Positions 27,719 through 36,581 of a stretch of 64,000 nucleotides of DNA are shown here, one piece after another. The number at the start of each line of letters is the position of its first letter. Position 1 is the stretch's first letter. Below the pieces are notes generated by a model, which did no database searches, was not told the origin of the DNA, and saw only the letters and a program-made list of their open reading frames with translations. The position numbers were made by a program, and so were the translations under genes. Source of the DNA: Candidatus Mesenet endosymbiont of Phosphuga atrata (GTDB lineage: Bacteria; Pseudomonadota; Alphaproteobacteria; Rickettsiales; Anaplasmataceae); NCBI RefSeq assembly GCF_964020175.1, contig NZ_OZ026541.1, positions 682,001 through 746,000 on the forward strand. Direction: 5' to 3'.

Positions 27719-28792
27719 CTAGTCTTCTTTTAGTCTTTCAGATTCATACGCTGCAACTAAAGCTGAAATAAACTCATCTAAGTCACCTTCTTTTAAGATG
27801 TGCTCTAGTTTATATAACGTCATATTTATTCTATGATCTGTTATTCTTAATTGAGGAAAATTATAAGTTCTAATACGCTCAGAACGATCTCCAGAGCCTA
27901 TAAGACTTTTTCGCATCTTAGATTCTTCACTTTCTCGCTTCTGTCTTTCAAGCTCATATAATCGAGTTCTAAGTACCTTAAGTGCCTTGGCTTTGTTTTT
28001 ATGTTGCGACTTCTCATCTTGCTGGATAACTACCGTACCTGTAGGCAGGTGCGTGATGCGTACAGCACTGTCTGTCGTATTGACTGATTGTCCTCCAGGG
28101 CCACTAGCACGATACACATCTATTCTTAAATCTTTTTCTTCTATCTTAAAATCAATCTCTTCTGCTTCAGGTAGAACTGCAACTGTTGCAGCTGATGTAT
28201 GAAGCCTTCCTGAAGACTCAGTTTCTGGTACTCTTTGTACTCTGTGAACTCCTGATTCAAATTTTAACTGCGCAAAAACCTCTGTACCAGCAATAGAAGC
28301 GCTTGCTTCTTTATATCCACCCAAGCCAGTGTGTGAAATATTCATAGGTTCAAACTTCCATCCTTTTTTTTCTGCGTATCGTTGATACATACGATATAAA
28401 TTGGCAGCAAAAAGTGCTGCTTCTTCCCCTCCAGTACCAGCTCTAACCTCAAGTATTGCATTTCTGGTATCATCAATATCTTTTGGTAATAACACAAGCT
28501 TTAATTTATTTTTTATTTCTGGTATGATTTTCTGCTTTGAGAATAATTCTTTTTTTGCAATCTCCTTAACTTCAGGATCATCTTTACTCTCCTTTATTAA
28601 CGCTTCTAAATCAGCTACTTCTTCTAGTAAAGAGTCATACTCATTCACTATTGTAATAATGGGCAATAGATCTGAGTGTTCTTTTGAAGAAGCTATAAAT
28701 TCTGAAGAACTTAAACCACTTGGGTCTGCTAACTTCTGATTAAGAGAGCTAAACTTTTTCTTTAGCTCCTTTAAATTACTTTCTAGATCCAT
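27719..28792 (-). CDS. prfA: Peptide chain release factor 1
   Basis: This 357-residue class I release factor recognises UAA and UAG stop codons and releases the peptide. The catalytic GGQ is at residues 233-235 within [15 protein letters not shown]. The segment [20 protein letters not shown] is the RF1-type recognition region (PET where E. coli has PAT), not the SPF of RF2. Length and domain order are normal. It is divergent from engB with 84 bases between the starts. Confidence 0.97.
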   Translation of the reverse strand: MDLESNLKELKKKFSSLNQKLADPSGLSSSEFIASSKEHSDLLPIITIVNEYDSLLEEVADLEALIKESKDDPEVKEIAKKELFSKQKIIPEIKNKLKLVLLPKDIDDTRNAILEVRAGTGGEEAALFAANLYRMYQRYAEKKGWKFEPMNISHTGLGGYKEASASIAGTEVFAQLKFESGVHRVQRVPETESSGRLHTSAATVAVLPEAEEIDFKIEEKDLRIDVYRASGPGGQSVNTTDSAVRITHLPTGTVVIQQDEKSQHKNKAKALKVLRTRLYELERQKRESEESKMRKSLIGSGDRSERIRTYNFPQLRITDHRINMTLYKLEHILKEGDLDEFISALVAAYESERLKED

Positions 28793-28876
28793 AGCTTTTA
28801 TTAATAACTTTAATTATGTAAATTTACAATAATTCTGATATTATTTAAAAGACTATTTTATTTTTTTTCATTAAAA

Positions 28877-29482
28877 GTGATCAGAAAAAACAGTTTTGTT
28901 TTTGGTATATCAGATATTAAATCGTTTTTAAATAACTCGGATCTAAGTACTACTGTGCCTGAAGTTGCATTTGCTGGAAGATCAAACGTAGGTAAATCCA
29001 GCTTGATAAATAAGCTGATTCACAATAAGGCAGCGAGAGTATCATCCAAACCAGGATGTACGAGGCAAATAAATTTTTATACAATGAACAATGGTAAGAT
29101 AAGAATTGTTGATCTGCCAGGGTATGGTTACTCTGCTGCTAGCAAGCAAGACATCGCTCAATATTTAAAACTAATAGAGTATTATCTAATCAACAGGAGT
29201 AATCTACAAAGGGTTTTTTTATTAATAGATGCAAGAAGAGGCTTAAAGGAAATAGATGAAGATTTTGTTTTTTGGTTAATACAAAATCAGATATCATTCC
29301 AATTGATATTAACAAAAATTGACGAAATTAACTTAGATAGTCTTACACTCTCGCTGGAAAATATTAAAAAATGGATGAGTAGTAAAGGGCTACTCACTTA
29401 TCCGACAATTGCTTTTAGCGTTTATCAAAAATCTGGAATAAAGGAGTTACGTAATGAAATTGCAGAACTTTCAAGAAAATAA
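28877..29482 (+). CDS. engB: Ribosome biogenesis GTP-binding protein EngB/YsxC
   Basis: This 201-residue GTPase assists assembly of the large ribosomal subunit. G1 is GRSNVGKS at about residues 34-41, G3 is DLPG at about 78-81 and G4 is TKID at about 146-149. The start is GTG at 28877, as no in-frame ATG precedes the conserved region. The 3' end overlaps argB by 29 bases, so the two are probably cotranscribed. Confidence 0.95.
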   Translation: MIRKNSFVFGISDIKSFLNNSDLSTTVPEVAFAGRSNVGKSSLINKLIHNKAARVSSKPGCTRQINFYTMNNGKIRIVDLPGYGYSAASKQDIAQYLKLIEYYLINRSNLQRVFLLIDARRGLKEIDEDFVFWLIQNQISFQLILTKIDEINLDSLTLSLENIKKWMSSKGLLTYPTIAFSVYQKSGIKELRNEIAELSRK

Positions 29483-30410
29483 ATATGCAGAAGATATAAC
29501 TCTAAAGCAATTTGACGGAAATGATGACTGGCTAAAAAAAGCAAGCATCTTATCGGAAGCTCTGCCATACATGCAACGTTTCGCTGGAGAGACTTTTGTA
29601 ATAAAATATGGTGGTGCAGCAATGACAGATGAAAAATTGTCTGCTACTTTTGCACATGATGTTGTTTTGCTTAAACAGATTGGTATTAATCCTGTGATTG
29701 TTCACGGTGGTGGCAAAAAAATTAGTGAGGTACTAAAGACACTGAAGATTGATAGTAAATTTATCAATGGTCTTAGAGTAACAGATAAATTTACTATTGA
29801 AATTGTAGAGATGGTATTATGCGGACATGTAAACAAAAAGATTACTCAACTGATTAATTCAGCTGGCGGTTCTGCCATTGGTCTTAGTGGAAAAGACTGT
29901 AATCTAATTGAAGCAAAAAAAATACCTATTACTCATAAAGAAAGTGAATTAAATAACATTGAAAAAATCATAGATATGGGTTTTGTTGGTGAACCAAGTA
30001 ATGTTAATCCTGACATTCTATTTTTTATAGAAGAGTCAGATTTCATACCAGTAATTGCGCCAATATGTGGAGGCGAAGATGGCATTACATATAATGTAAA
30101 TGCAGATAGTGTTGCAAGTGCAATTGCCACTGCTATTTCCGCATCAAAATTAGTTATGCTTACTAATGTCAGGGGAGTTGCAGATAGTGATGGTAATATA
30201 ATTAGTGAAATGTCAACAACAGAAGCAAATAACTTAATTAAACTAGGAGCTGCAAAAGAAGGAATGATACCTAAACTTTTATCTTGCATTAAAACGGTAA
30301 AAGGGGGGTGTGAGATGGCCCACATACTAGATGGCAGAATACCTCATGTTTTGCTTTTAGAATTATTTACTGAACATGGTATTGGTACAATAATTGTTGA
30401 TAATTTATAG
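29454..30410 (+). CDS. argB: Acetylglutamate kinase
   Basis: This 318-residue amino-acid kinase phosphorylates N-acetylglutamate in the arginine pathway. KYGGAAM (about residue 47), VHGGGKKIS (about 83), GLSGKDC and NVNADSVASAIA (substrate and nucleotide binding) are present and unbroken. The ATG at 29454 lies inside the end of engB. No other arginine-biosynthesis gene is in the window. Its retention in a reduced genome is notable (see findings). Confidence 0.95.
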   Translation: MKLQNFQENKYAEDITLKQFDGNDDWLKKASILSEALPYMQRFAGETFVIKYGGAAMTDEKLSATFAHDVVLLKQIGINPVIVHGGGKKISEVLKTLKIDSKFINGLRVTDKFTIEIVEMVLCGHVNKKITQLINSAGGSAIGLSGKDCNLIEAKKIPITHKESELNNIEKIIDMGFVGEPSNVNPDILFFIEESDFIPVIAPICGGEDGITYNVNADSVASAIATAISASKLVMLTNVRGVADSDGNIISEMSTTEANNLIKLGAAKEGMIPKLLSCIKTVKGGCEMAHILDGRIPHVLLLELFTEHGIGTIIVDNL

Positions 30411-30441
30411 CTTTTTAATACTACACTTAATATCCCCCGTT

Positions 30442-30460
30442 AGGGATTGTAAAAATCCCT
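30442..30460 (+). terminator. Hairpin downstream of argB
   Basis: AGGGATT GTAAA AATCCCT forms a perfect 7-bp stem 32 bases after the argB stop. No T run follows, so it may be a weak terminator. It could equally be a subterminal hairpin of the IS200/IS605 relic that starts just downstream. Confidence 0.4.
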
Positions 30461-30479
30461 CCCCTTGAGGCGAAGGAAA

Positions 30480-30870
30480 GGATATGATAGTCGCACATAG
30501 ACTATATAGGTATATTCTAAATATGATATGAATAGTCTGGATTCCAAAGTACCGAAATTGATAGGGCAAATTGCGATTAGAGTAAGAGAATTGCTAAGGC
30601 AAATGGAAACGAGATTCATCTGGTAAATTGATCACGTACATATGTTTGTTTCATACAAATCTCAGCAGAGAGTTAGTAAAATTGTGCAGTTTCTGAAAGG
30701 AACAAGCTCGAGATGTAAGATTTTCCAACAAGCAATTTTGGGGAAGATATTTGTGGGCGAGAGAGCCGTTAGTTCTGGTACTATAGCATTTCTTACAATA
30801 ATCTAAACAACTCATAAAAAAGCAGGAAAAGACCTGAATAGGGCCCTGTTTTTGATAACAAACCAATGAA
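30480..30870 (+). mobile_element. IS200/IS605-family TnpA relic, copy 2
   Basis: Plus-strand pieces read VWIPKYRKLIGQIAIRVREL, then DHVHMFVSYKSQQRVSKIVQ with the HUH histidines, then FLKGTSSRCKIFQQ. Frameshifts break the gene. The type differs from copy 1, which has PDHLHMLIS. From about 30870 to 31020 there is unassigned sequence before the IS481 element. Confidence 0.75.
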
Positions 30871-31020
30871 TTTATTAAAGTCAGGGTGGAAGCGCCTTAG
30901 CAAATTCACTAGACCAGCTGCGAAACGGTATGCAACTAATTTCAGCGGCAAGTTAGGCCAGTAGCAAGAATCAATTAAAACTCATGCCTGAGGTTTACGA
31001 GACCAGCAATTATGTTAAAC

Positions 31021-31910
31021 TGTATTAAATAAAACTTGAACTGACACTTAGAACAAAAAATAAGAGAAATGAATACAATACAAACAAAAATACTAAAACT
31101 AGGATTTTAGCAAAACAACTAGGAAATGTGTCACAAGCGTGCAAAGTGATGGGATACTCAAATTTTATCGCTTCAAGGAGTTATACGAAAATGGAGATAA
31201 GATAAGTAAGAAAGTTTGCAAACAGAGTTTCGGAAGACATAGAAAGATCTGTATAGCAACAGAATTTCCAGCATATAAAAAATGAGCTGAGAAAAAAATA
31301 ATATCTGAAGGTGGATAGTTGAGACTTTTAAGAAAAGACTTAAAGCACTAGAAGCAAAAAGATGGAATAATTCTAACAGCTTTAGAAAAAGTGAAAGAAC
31401 AAAGATAGTGAAATTGATACTCAGGTTATCTGGGTGCTCAAGATACCTATTATGTAGGTAATATCAAAGGTATAGGACGAATCTACCAGCAATCGATACT
31501 TATTCTCGTTTGCTAAGTCGATAAGACAGCAATTACCTCTTGTTAAATGATAGCCATTCTTTGATATTGCGTATTTTGACTGATAGAGGTACAGAATATT
31601 GCGTGAAATTATCAGCTTTATTTAGGCATATCGATCATTCTAGAACCAAAACCCACTCTCCACAGACCAATGCTTCACAAAACTATGCAAATCATCTTTA
31701 GAAATATAGTTCTTTAGAAGATCTACAAATTGATGTTGGTTGCGTTCTTACAATGAGACAATCAGACAAATATTGCTATGATAAAACGCCAATGCAAACT
31801 TTTCTTGATATATTGCTTTTTAGAAAAACATTAAATCAGGATTCTGATAGTATATTTAAATTCTTCTGTCAGTTAATTCTCATTTGTCAGATTAAGTGGT
31901 GTCTGGTACA
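31021..31910 (+). mobile_element. IS481-family element, degenerate copy A
   Basis: Imperfect terminal inverted repeats are visible: TGTATTAAATAAAACTTGAA at 31021 and, inverted, TGTACCAGACACCACTTAAT at 31910. Transposase pieces include KQLGNVSQACKVMGYS-like sequence, LGAQDTYYVGNIKGIGRIYQ, ILTDRGTEYC (catalytic aspartate), HIDHSRTKTHSPQTN and KYCYDKTPMQTFLD. Stops and frameshifts, including a 7-base deletion after SPQTN, destroy it. It lies next to the IS5 relic. Confidence 0.85.
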
Positions 31911-32485
31911 GCTAATTTGTCATAACAACTCTGCGGAAATGCTTGATTTTATTGAATCGATTAGATTTCTCTCTTTGTACAGCTCTTTATCGTATTCTCT
32001 CGGTTGTTGGAACGCGGTGGCATAACTGGCTCTGCATTTACAGCTTCTGCGGCCTCAATCATGTAGTTTGCATCTTATCAGCGATTCCATATTCTTACCT
32101 TCTATCAGATCTAAAGCTTTTGCATAATCCGATCTGCAGTAACAAAAAATCTCAATGAAGCATGTAATTTGCTTGAAATTTAGAACGCCCCAACTCTTGC
32201 CCTTGCACTTTACATTTTTTTCTTGCACCAGCTGCGTGTTGATATGATTGTTGAATCTATCATTCTGTATCTTCATTAACTGCTAAAGTATTGAAAATCA
32301 TTTGCCATATACCGGATACCTCATGAATCTCTTATTGACCATTTTCCATATTCTGCTGGCAAAGCTCTCCACTGTTCTACCTATCCACATTACTGCAGCT
32401 ATAAATTTTCTGTTATCTTTTGCACTTCTGCCACTTCTTTTCCTAGCAAGCTGTCTTTTATCCTATCCCATTCCCCATCTTTCAT
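31911..32485 (-). mobile_element. IS5-family transposase relic
   Basis: The minus-strand frame starts MKDGEWDRIKDSLLGKE at 32485 and goes on, through frameshifts, to VMWIGRTV, WRALPAEYGKWSI-like pieces, DSTIISTRSWCKKK-like sequence around the first DDE aspartate, RFFVTADRIMQKL/DYAKALDLIEGKNME, and NYMIEAAEAVNAEPVMPPRS. The end KLAV abuts the IS481 terminus at 31910. The gene is non-functional. Confidence 0.75.
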
Positions 32486-32599
32486 GTCTTGCTTCTCTCA
32501 CTTTTTAAAAGAAATATTATACCATTATCATTTTTTATTGTCGACACTACCTAGGAATTTTATCAACTTCATATTGCAACTTTATTATCCCAGATTTGG

Positions 32600-32930
32600 G
32601 ATTGCTTTCAAGTATATAATAGCTGATGGTAAGTTTGAGGAGATATTACAGGAAAAGCAGCCATTCGGTATATATATCATATGGTATGAAATATCAGTGT
32701 TGGTAGAGAACCAAAGATGTAGTACAAGAGGTATGTAGAAATCAGAGGAAAAATTACATCAAATCATGTCCATATATATGTTTCTATATTTGAGTATAAA
32801 GTGCAAATGATTAAGGGAAGAAAACAAAATTTTCCGGAATTGAGGAAGAAATATTGGGGAAAGCATTTATGGGCAGTTGGCTATTTTGTAAGGGAAATGT
32901 AACTGATCAGATGATAAAATCACTCTAAAC
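32600..32930 (+). mobile_element. IS200/IS605-family TnpA relic, copy 3
   Basis: Plus-strand pieces read YHMVWNIKY-like sequence at about 32680, ITSNHVHIYVSIFEYKVQMI with the HUH pair at about 32755, and FPELRKKYWGKHLWAVGYFV at about 32840, followed by NVTDQMIKS. The pieces lie in several frames. Upstream to 32486 there is AT-rich sequence with no clear content. Confidence 0.75.
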
Positions 32931-33000
32931 GAGAATTGGTAAATTAGCATTCTATGCTTTTTCTCATTCTTTGGATTTCTAATCCATAGTGGTTGAATAA

Positions 33001-33243
33001 TTATAATCTGCTTACAGTAGAATATTCATAAGGATTTTCAATTATTAAATTTGTAAATTCTAATTTTATATCCTTATCTTGAAGAGCTTCTTCCAGCAAA
33101 TTAGGATAAAATTGTGGAATTATCTGCTCACTTTGTTCAGTATTAATCTTTAGTTTTTCTTCAATATCCAATTCTGAATTTAATTTTTGATCATTATAGT
33201 TTAATTCTTTTTTCAAGTTTCTTTTTAAATTTTTTGATTTGTA
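33001..33243 (-). pseudogene. 3' fragment of an unrecognised protein, cut by IS481 copy B
   Basis: The minus-strand frame reads YKSKNLKRNLKKELNYND and ends ENPYEYSTVSRL. Only a TTG at 33216 could start it, and the frame is open upstream to the IS481 boundary at about 33255. It is probably the end of a charged, helical protein whose front was removed by the insertion. The family is unknown. Confidence 0.4.
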
Positions 33244-33254
33244 AATACACCATC

Positions 33255-34092
33255 CTGATTAATGTTACTAATGTTTTTCTAAAAAGCAATATATCAAGAA
33301 AAGTTTGCATTGGCCGTAGCAATATTTGCCTGATTGTCTCATTGTAAGAACGCAACCAACATCAATCTGCAGATCTTCCAAAGAACTATATTTCTAAAGA
33401 TGATTTGCATAGTTTTGTGAAGCATTGGTCTGTGGAGAGTGGGTTTTGGTTCTAGAATGATCGATATGCCTAAATAAAGCTGATAATTTCACGCAATATT
33501 CTGTACCTCTATCAGTCAAAATGCGCAATATCAAAGAATGCTATCATTTAGCAAGAGGTAATTGCTGTCTTATCGACTTAGCAAACGAGAATAAGTATCA
33601 ATAAAAGTCTAGCTGGTAAATTCGCCCATTATATTACCCACGTAATAAGTATCCTGAGAACCCAGATAACCTGAGTATCAATTTCACTATCTTTGTTCTT
33701 TCACTTTTTCTAAAGCTGTTAGAATTATTCCATCTTTTTGCTTCTAGTGCTTTAAGTCTTTTCTTAAAAGTCTCAACTATCCACCTTCAGATATTATTTT
33801 TTTCTCAGCTCATTTTTTATATGCTGGAAATTCTGTTGCGATATTAACCACGGCTCTTTCTATATCTTCCGAGACTCTGTTTGCAAACTTTCTTACTTAT
33901 CTCATCTCCATTTTCGTATAACTCCTTGAAGCGATAAAATTTGAGTATCCCATCACTTTGCACGCTTGTGACACATTTCCTAGTTGTTTTGCTAAAATCC
34001 TAATTTTAGTATTTTTGTTTGTATTGTATTCATTTCTCTTATTTTTTGTTATTTTTTTGTTCTAAGTGTCAGTTCAAGTTTTATTTAATACA
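33255..34092 (-). mobile_element. IS481-family element, degenerate copy B (inverted relative to copy A)
   Basis: This is nearly the reverse complement of copy A over about 830 bases. The left end TGTATTAAATAAAACTTGAA is on the minus strand at 34092. It shares copy A's 7-base deletion after SPQTN and most of its stops, but lacks the outer 3' end near 33255. Single-base differences and small indels separate the copies. Confidence 0.85.
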
Positions 34093-34168
34093 ACTAAAGG
34101 TAGAGCCAACTGACATAACGAGAATTATCTCAGACCTACTTAGGTAACATACACCTATAAAGCAACTA

Positions 34169-35044
34169 TCATTCTTGTAATTTTTTGATCTCATCTAAAG
34201 ATAAGCCAGTAAACTTGACAATAGTATTGACATCAACATTATTAGCCAGCATTGTTTTTGCAACTTCAATTTTCCCTTGGAGAGAACCGATTTGGATGCC
34301 TTCTTTTTTGCCTACATCAAATTTCTCTTCAAGACTAGAGAGATAATCATCAGTACATTTTGTTGCTTGATCGTAAGCTAAACGTTCTTCTGGAGTCCAA
34401 TTGTATTCATTGACCACGTCATAAGCTCTGCCAATAATAACATCACTACCTATTATTTTCTTTAAATCTTTTTCGCTTGTTGCATCAGCATATTTAAAAA
34501 AATAGATCCACTTCTCGACTATATTCTCAAGCTGATCTTCTTTGGTTTTATTAAACTTAGGTAGCTCTATGAAAGTGAAACTAAAGTCTTTAAGATCATG
34601 CTGATAAGTAATTTTATCAAGAGTAACATGATCAGACTTATAAGCCAGTTTCTCAGGAAATAAAATAAAATCAGCAATAGCAATGAAAATGACCCCTTTA
34701 AGATTATGATATTGATCGCCTTTATGAGCTTGGCTTGAATAGGCTTTAGCAGCATAATATTGAGCACGTTTCTCGAAGCCTGTTGTTTTAGCAATTTGCA
34801 TCTCAAGAATCATCTGAATCCCATTAGAATCGGTACAAAGGATATCAACAATACTTTGCTTTTGAGAGATAATTTCAGGATCTTGAATAGGACTTAAAAA
34901 GGAAACATCTTTGATTTGATCAACATCAGTAAGATCTAAAATATCATTAAGAAAGTGAATAAGAATATCCTTATTATTTACAGAACCAAATATCCTCCGA
35001 AATGCGACATCATTCTTTGGATCTAAAAACTTAGAAAGAGCCAT
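34169..35044 (-). CDS. PD-(D/E)XK nuclease family transposase (Rpn-like)
   Basis: This is a 291-residue protein. The N-terminus FLDPKNDVAFRRIFGSVNNK is the hallmark of the Rpn/PDDEXK_2 group. VDILCTDSNGIQMILEMQIA holds the catalytic D and E-x-Q of the nuclease core at about residues 66-85. The family makes DNA endonucleases linked to RecA-independent recombination and mobile DNA. The C-terminus has the typical GKIEVAKTMLANNVD and ITGLS-like ending. The ORF is intact. It lies between IS481 copy B and a small inverted-repeat element. Confidence 0.88.
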   Translation of the reverse strand: MALSKFLDPKNDVAFRRIFGSVNNKDILIHFLNDILDLTDVDQIKDVSFLSPIQDPEIISQKQSIVDILCTDSNGIQMILEMQIAKTTGFEKRAQYYAAKAYSSQAHKGDQYHNLKGVIFIAIADFILFPEKLAYKSDHVTLDKITYQHDLKDFSFTFIELPKFNKTKEDQLENIVEKWIYFFKYADATSEKDLKKIIGSDVIIGRAYDVVNEYNWTPEERLAYDQATKCTDDYLSSLEEKFDVGKKEGIQIGSLQGKIEVAKTMLANNVDVNTIVKFTGLSLDEIKKLQE

Positions 35045-35155
35045 ATATAGAATGAGAATAAAACATCAATAATTATACACTATTTAAAGTAACTTTGCTA
35101 AATAAAACAGCACTTTTAGTCTTTTGTGATGTTATATTAATAATTCAAGAAATTA

Positions 35156-35261
35156 TGTAATTCATAGAGATTATTACAATAAAAATGTAAAGAAATTTAG
35201 GCTTACGTATAAAATGAGATTTGATTTGACAAATCAGTTATAGTAATCTCTATGAATTACA
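35156..35261. repeat. Small inverted-repeat (MITE-like) element
   Basis: TGTAATTCATAGAGATTATT at 35156 and its near-perfect inverse, ending at 35261 (arms of 21 bases), enclose 64 AT-rich bases without a gene. A related single arm, GTTATTACAATAAAGATGTA, lies at 51941 beside IS481 copy C. This suggests a terminal repeat shared by a mobile element. No transposase is inside. Confidence 0.55.
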
Positions 35262-35508
35262 CAAATGAACGCTATGCTCCGGCAAATGGAAGAGACCTCA
35301 TTTTCTGGTCAATGTAACCACGGTAGACCCACCTATATAGAATTGAAACTCTCTGACATTGAGAAGCTTTTTGCGCGGAGATAGGGAATGTTTAACAAAC
35401 TGTGTCAAAAACTCAACTGAATTTTCAATCTGCTAAGAAAGAAGATATCAAAAATAATTTTAGGCTCCATAAAAACCATCATTTTGATAAAAAACTAATA
35501 AAGCTTTA
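35262..35508. other. Spacer with IS256-end-like scrap
   Basis: The region holds no gene. GTTTAACAAACTGTGTCAAA at about 35391 closely resembles the IS256-type end at 26291. A short frame [16 protein letters not shown] at about 35264 is broken and cannot be assigned. Confidence 0.45.
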
Positions 35509-36441
35509 TCATCCTACTTGATGAGTTTGATAAACTTCTACTTTCCCTTCTTCCATCTTAGTTTGTGGTTTATCAATCTCTGCTTTATCAAAACTATGTT
35601 CAATCACTGATCCTTTTATTTCTAGGCCAAATAGCTCCTTAAACCATTCAATAATTTTAGCAAGTAAATTTTTATCTTGCATTAACTCCTGAGGAAAAGT
35701 AAAAGATAATTTACCATCTGTACATTTTACTTCATCTACTTGAGACTCAAGTTTAAATTCTAATGAACTAGATAAATGCCCAATTATATATTTTTCTTCG
35801 TTTTCATCGAGTTGTACATTACCATACTCAGCGCAACCTACAGGCGTTTCAGCATTAATTTTAATCTCTGCACAATTTGGACTATCACAATTAATGCTTA
35901 TTACCTTACTTGGATTAAAGGTAATAAGAGAGTATTCCGCTTTATAATCATATGGATTACCCTCAGCTAAATAAGCAAAATATCCAGCTTGATTACAATT
36001 AGTAATTAACTCTTGTATAATAGAATCGTCTGGAACTTCTGCTTGAGCATGTGTAAATAGTTTTTTAAAGGCTTCTATAAGAAATGGACGATAATTTGCG
36101 TTTTCATCCGTGCTCTTCGGTAACAAGTGCTTATTATTCAGCCCTACATTATAAAAAGACCTTTGATCTGAGCTAAACTCTTCTATTTTATAATCTCTAC
36201 CACCTGAATCACCTGTTCCTCCATAACGTAGTACATTAGTTAAATCTTGATCAATTTCTTTGCCATTAATAACAAAGACCATCCTGTGGATATCTTTTGA
36301 CATTGTTTCACCAGATTGTGCACTTTGATTGTCTTCACTAGCTTTAAGCTTACTGTAATCGAGCTTTTCCACCTCAAATTGCAGTGTAGATACTAGATTA
36401 CTTCTAACATTGTTAGGTATAATATTTATTATTTCTGCCAT
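35509..36441 (-). CDS. Unrecognised protein, Wolbachia-type hypothetical
   Basis: This 310-residue protein has no motif I can assign. It is mostly polar without membrane helices or a signal. A glycine-rich RYGGTGDSGGRDYKIEEF segment lies at about residues 72-90. A middle part with several cysteines (NCDSPNCAEIKIN, VGCAEYG) and a hydrophobic IIEWFKELFGLEIKGSV stretch near residue 265 follow. The leader AAAAGGGGATAGGAATT precedes the ATG. It stands alone between IS debris and addA. Confidence 0.7.
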   Translation of the reverse strand: MAEIINIIPNNVRSNLVSTLQFEVEKLDYSKLKASEDNQSAQSGETMSKDIHRMVFVINGKEIDQDLTNVLRYGGTGDSGGRDYKIEEFSSDQRSFYNVGLNNKHLLPKSTDENANYRPFLIEAFKKLFTHAQAEVPDDSIIQELITNCNQAGYFAYLAEGNPYDYKAEYSLITFNPSKVISINCDSPNCAEIKINAETPVGCAEYGNVQLDENEEKYIIGHLSSSLEFKLESQVDEVKCTDGKLSFTFPQELMQDKNLLAKIIEWFKELFGLEIKGSVIEHSFDKAEIDKPQTKMEEGKVEVYQTHQVG

Positions 36442-36581
36442 AATTCCTATCCCCTTTTAAATAAGGTACTAAATTAGTATACAATAGTTTTATTATAAAT
36501 GCAAATTAATTAACTATTAATAAGGTTTTTGCTACCTATATTTTTTACTGCTAGATAATATTTAATTATAAATAATAATAA

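Noticed and set aside
31753-32738. Several ORFs of 66-90 codons on the plus strand
   Set aside because: They are pieces of the IS481 and IS200 relics or antisense shadows of the IS5 relic, not independent genes.
30411-34168. Prophage WO remnant
   Set aside because: Only insertion-sequence pieces were recognised; no capsid, tail, portal or integrase gene is present.
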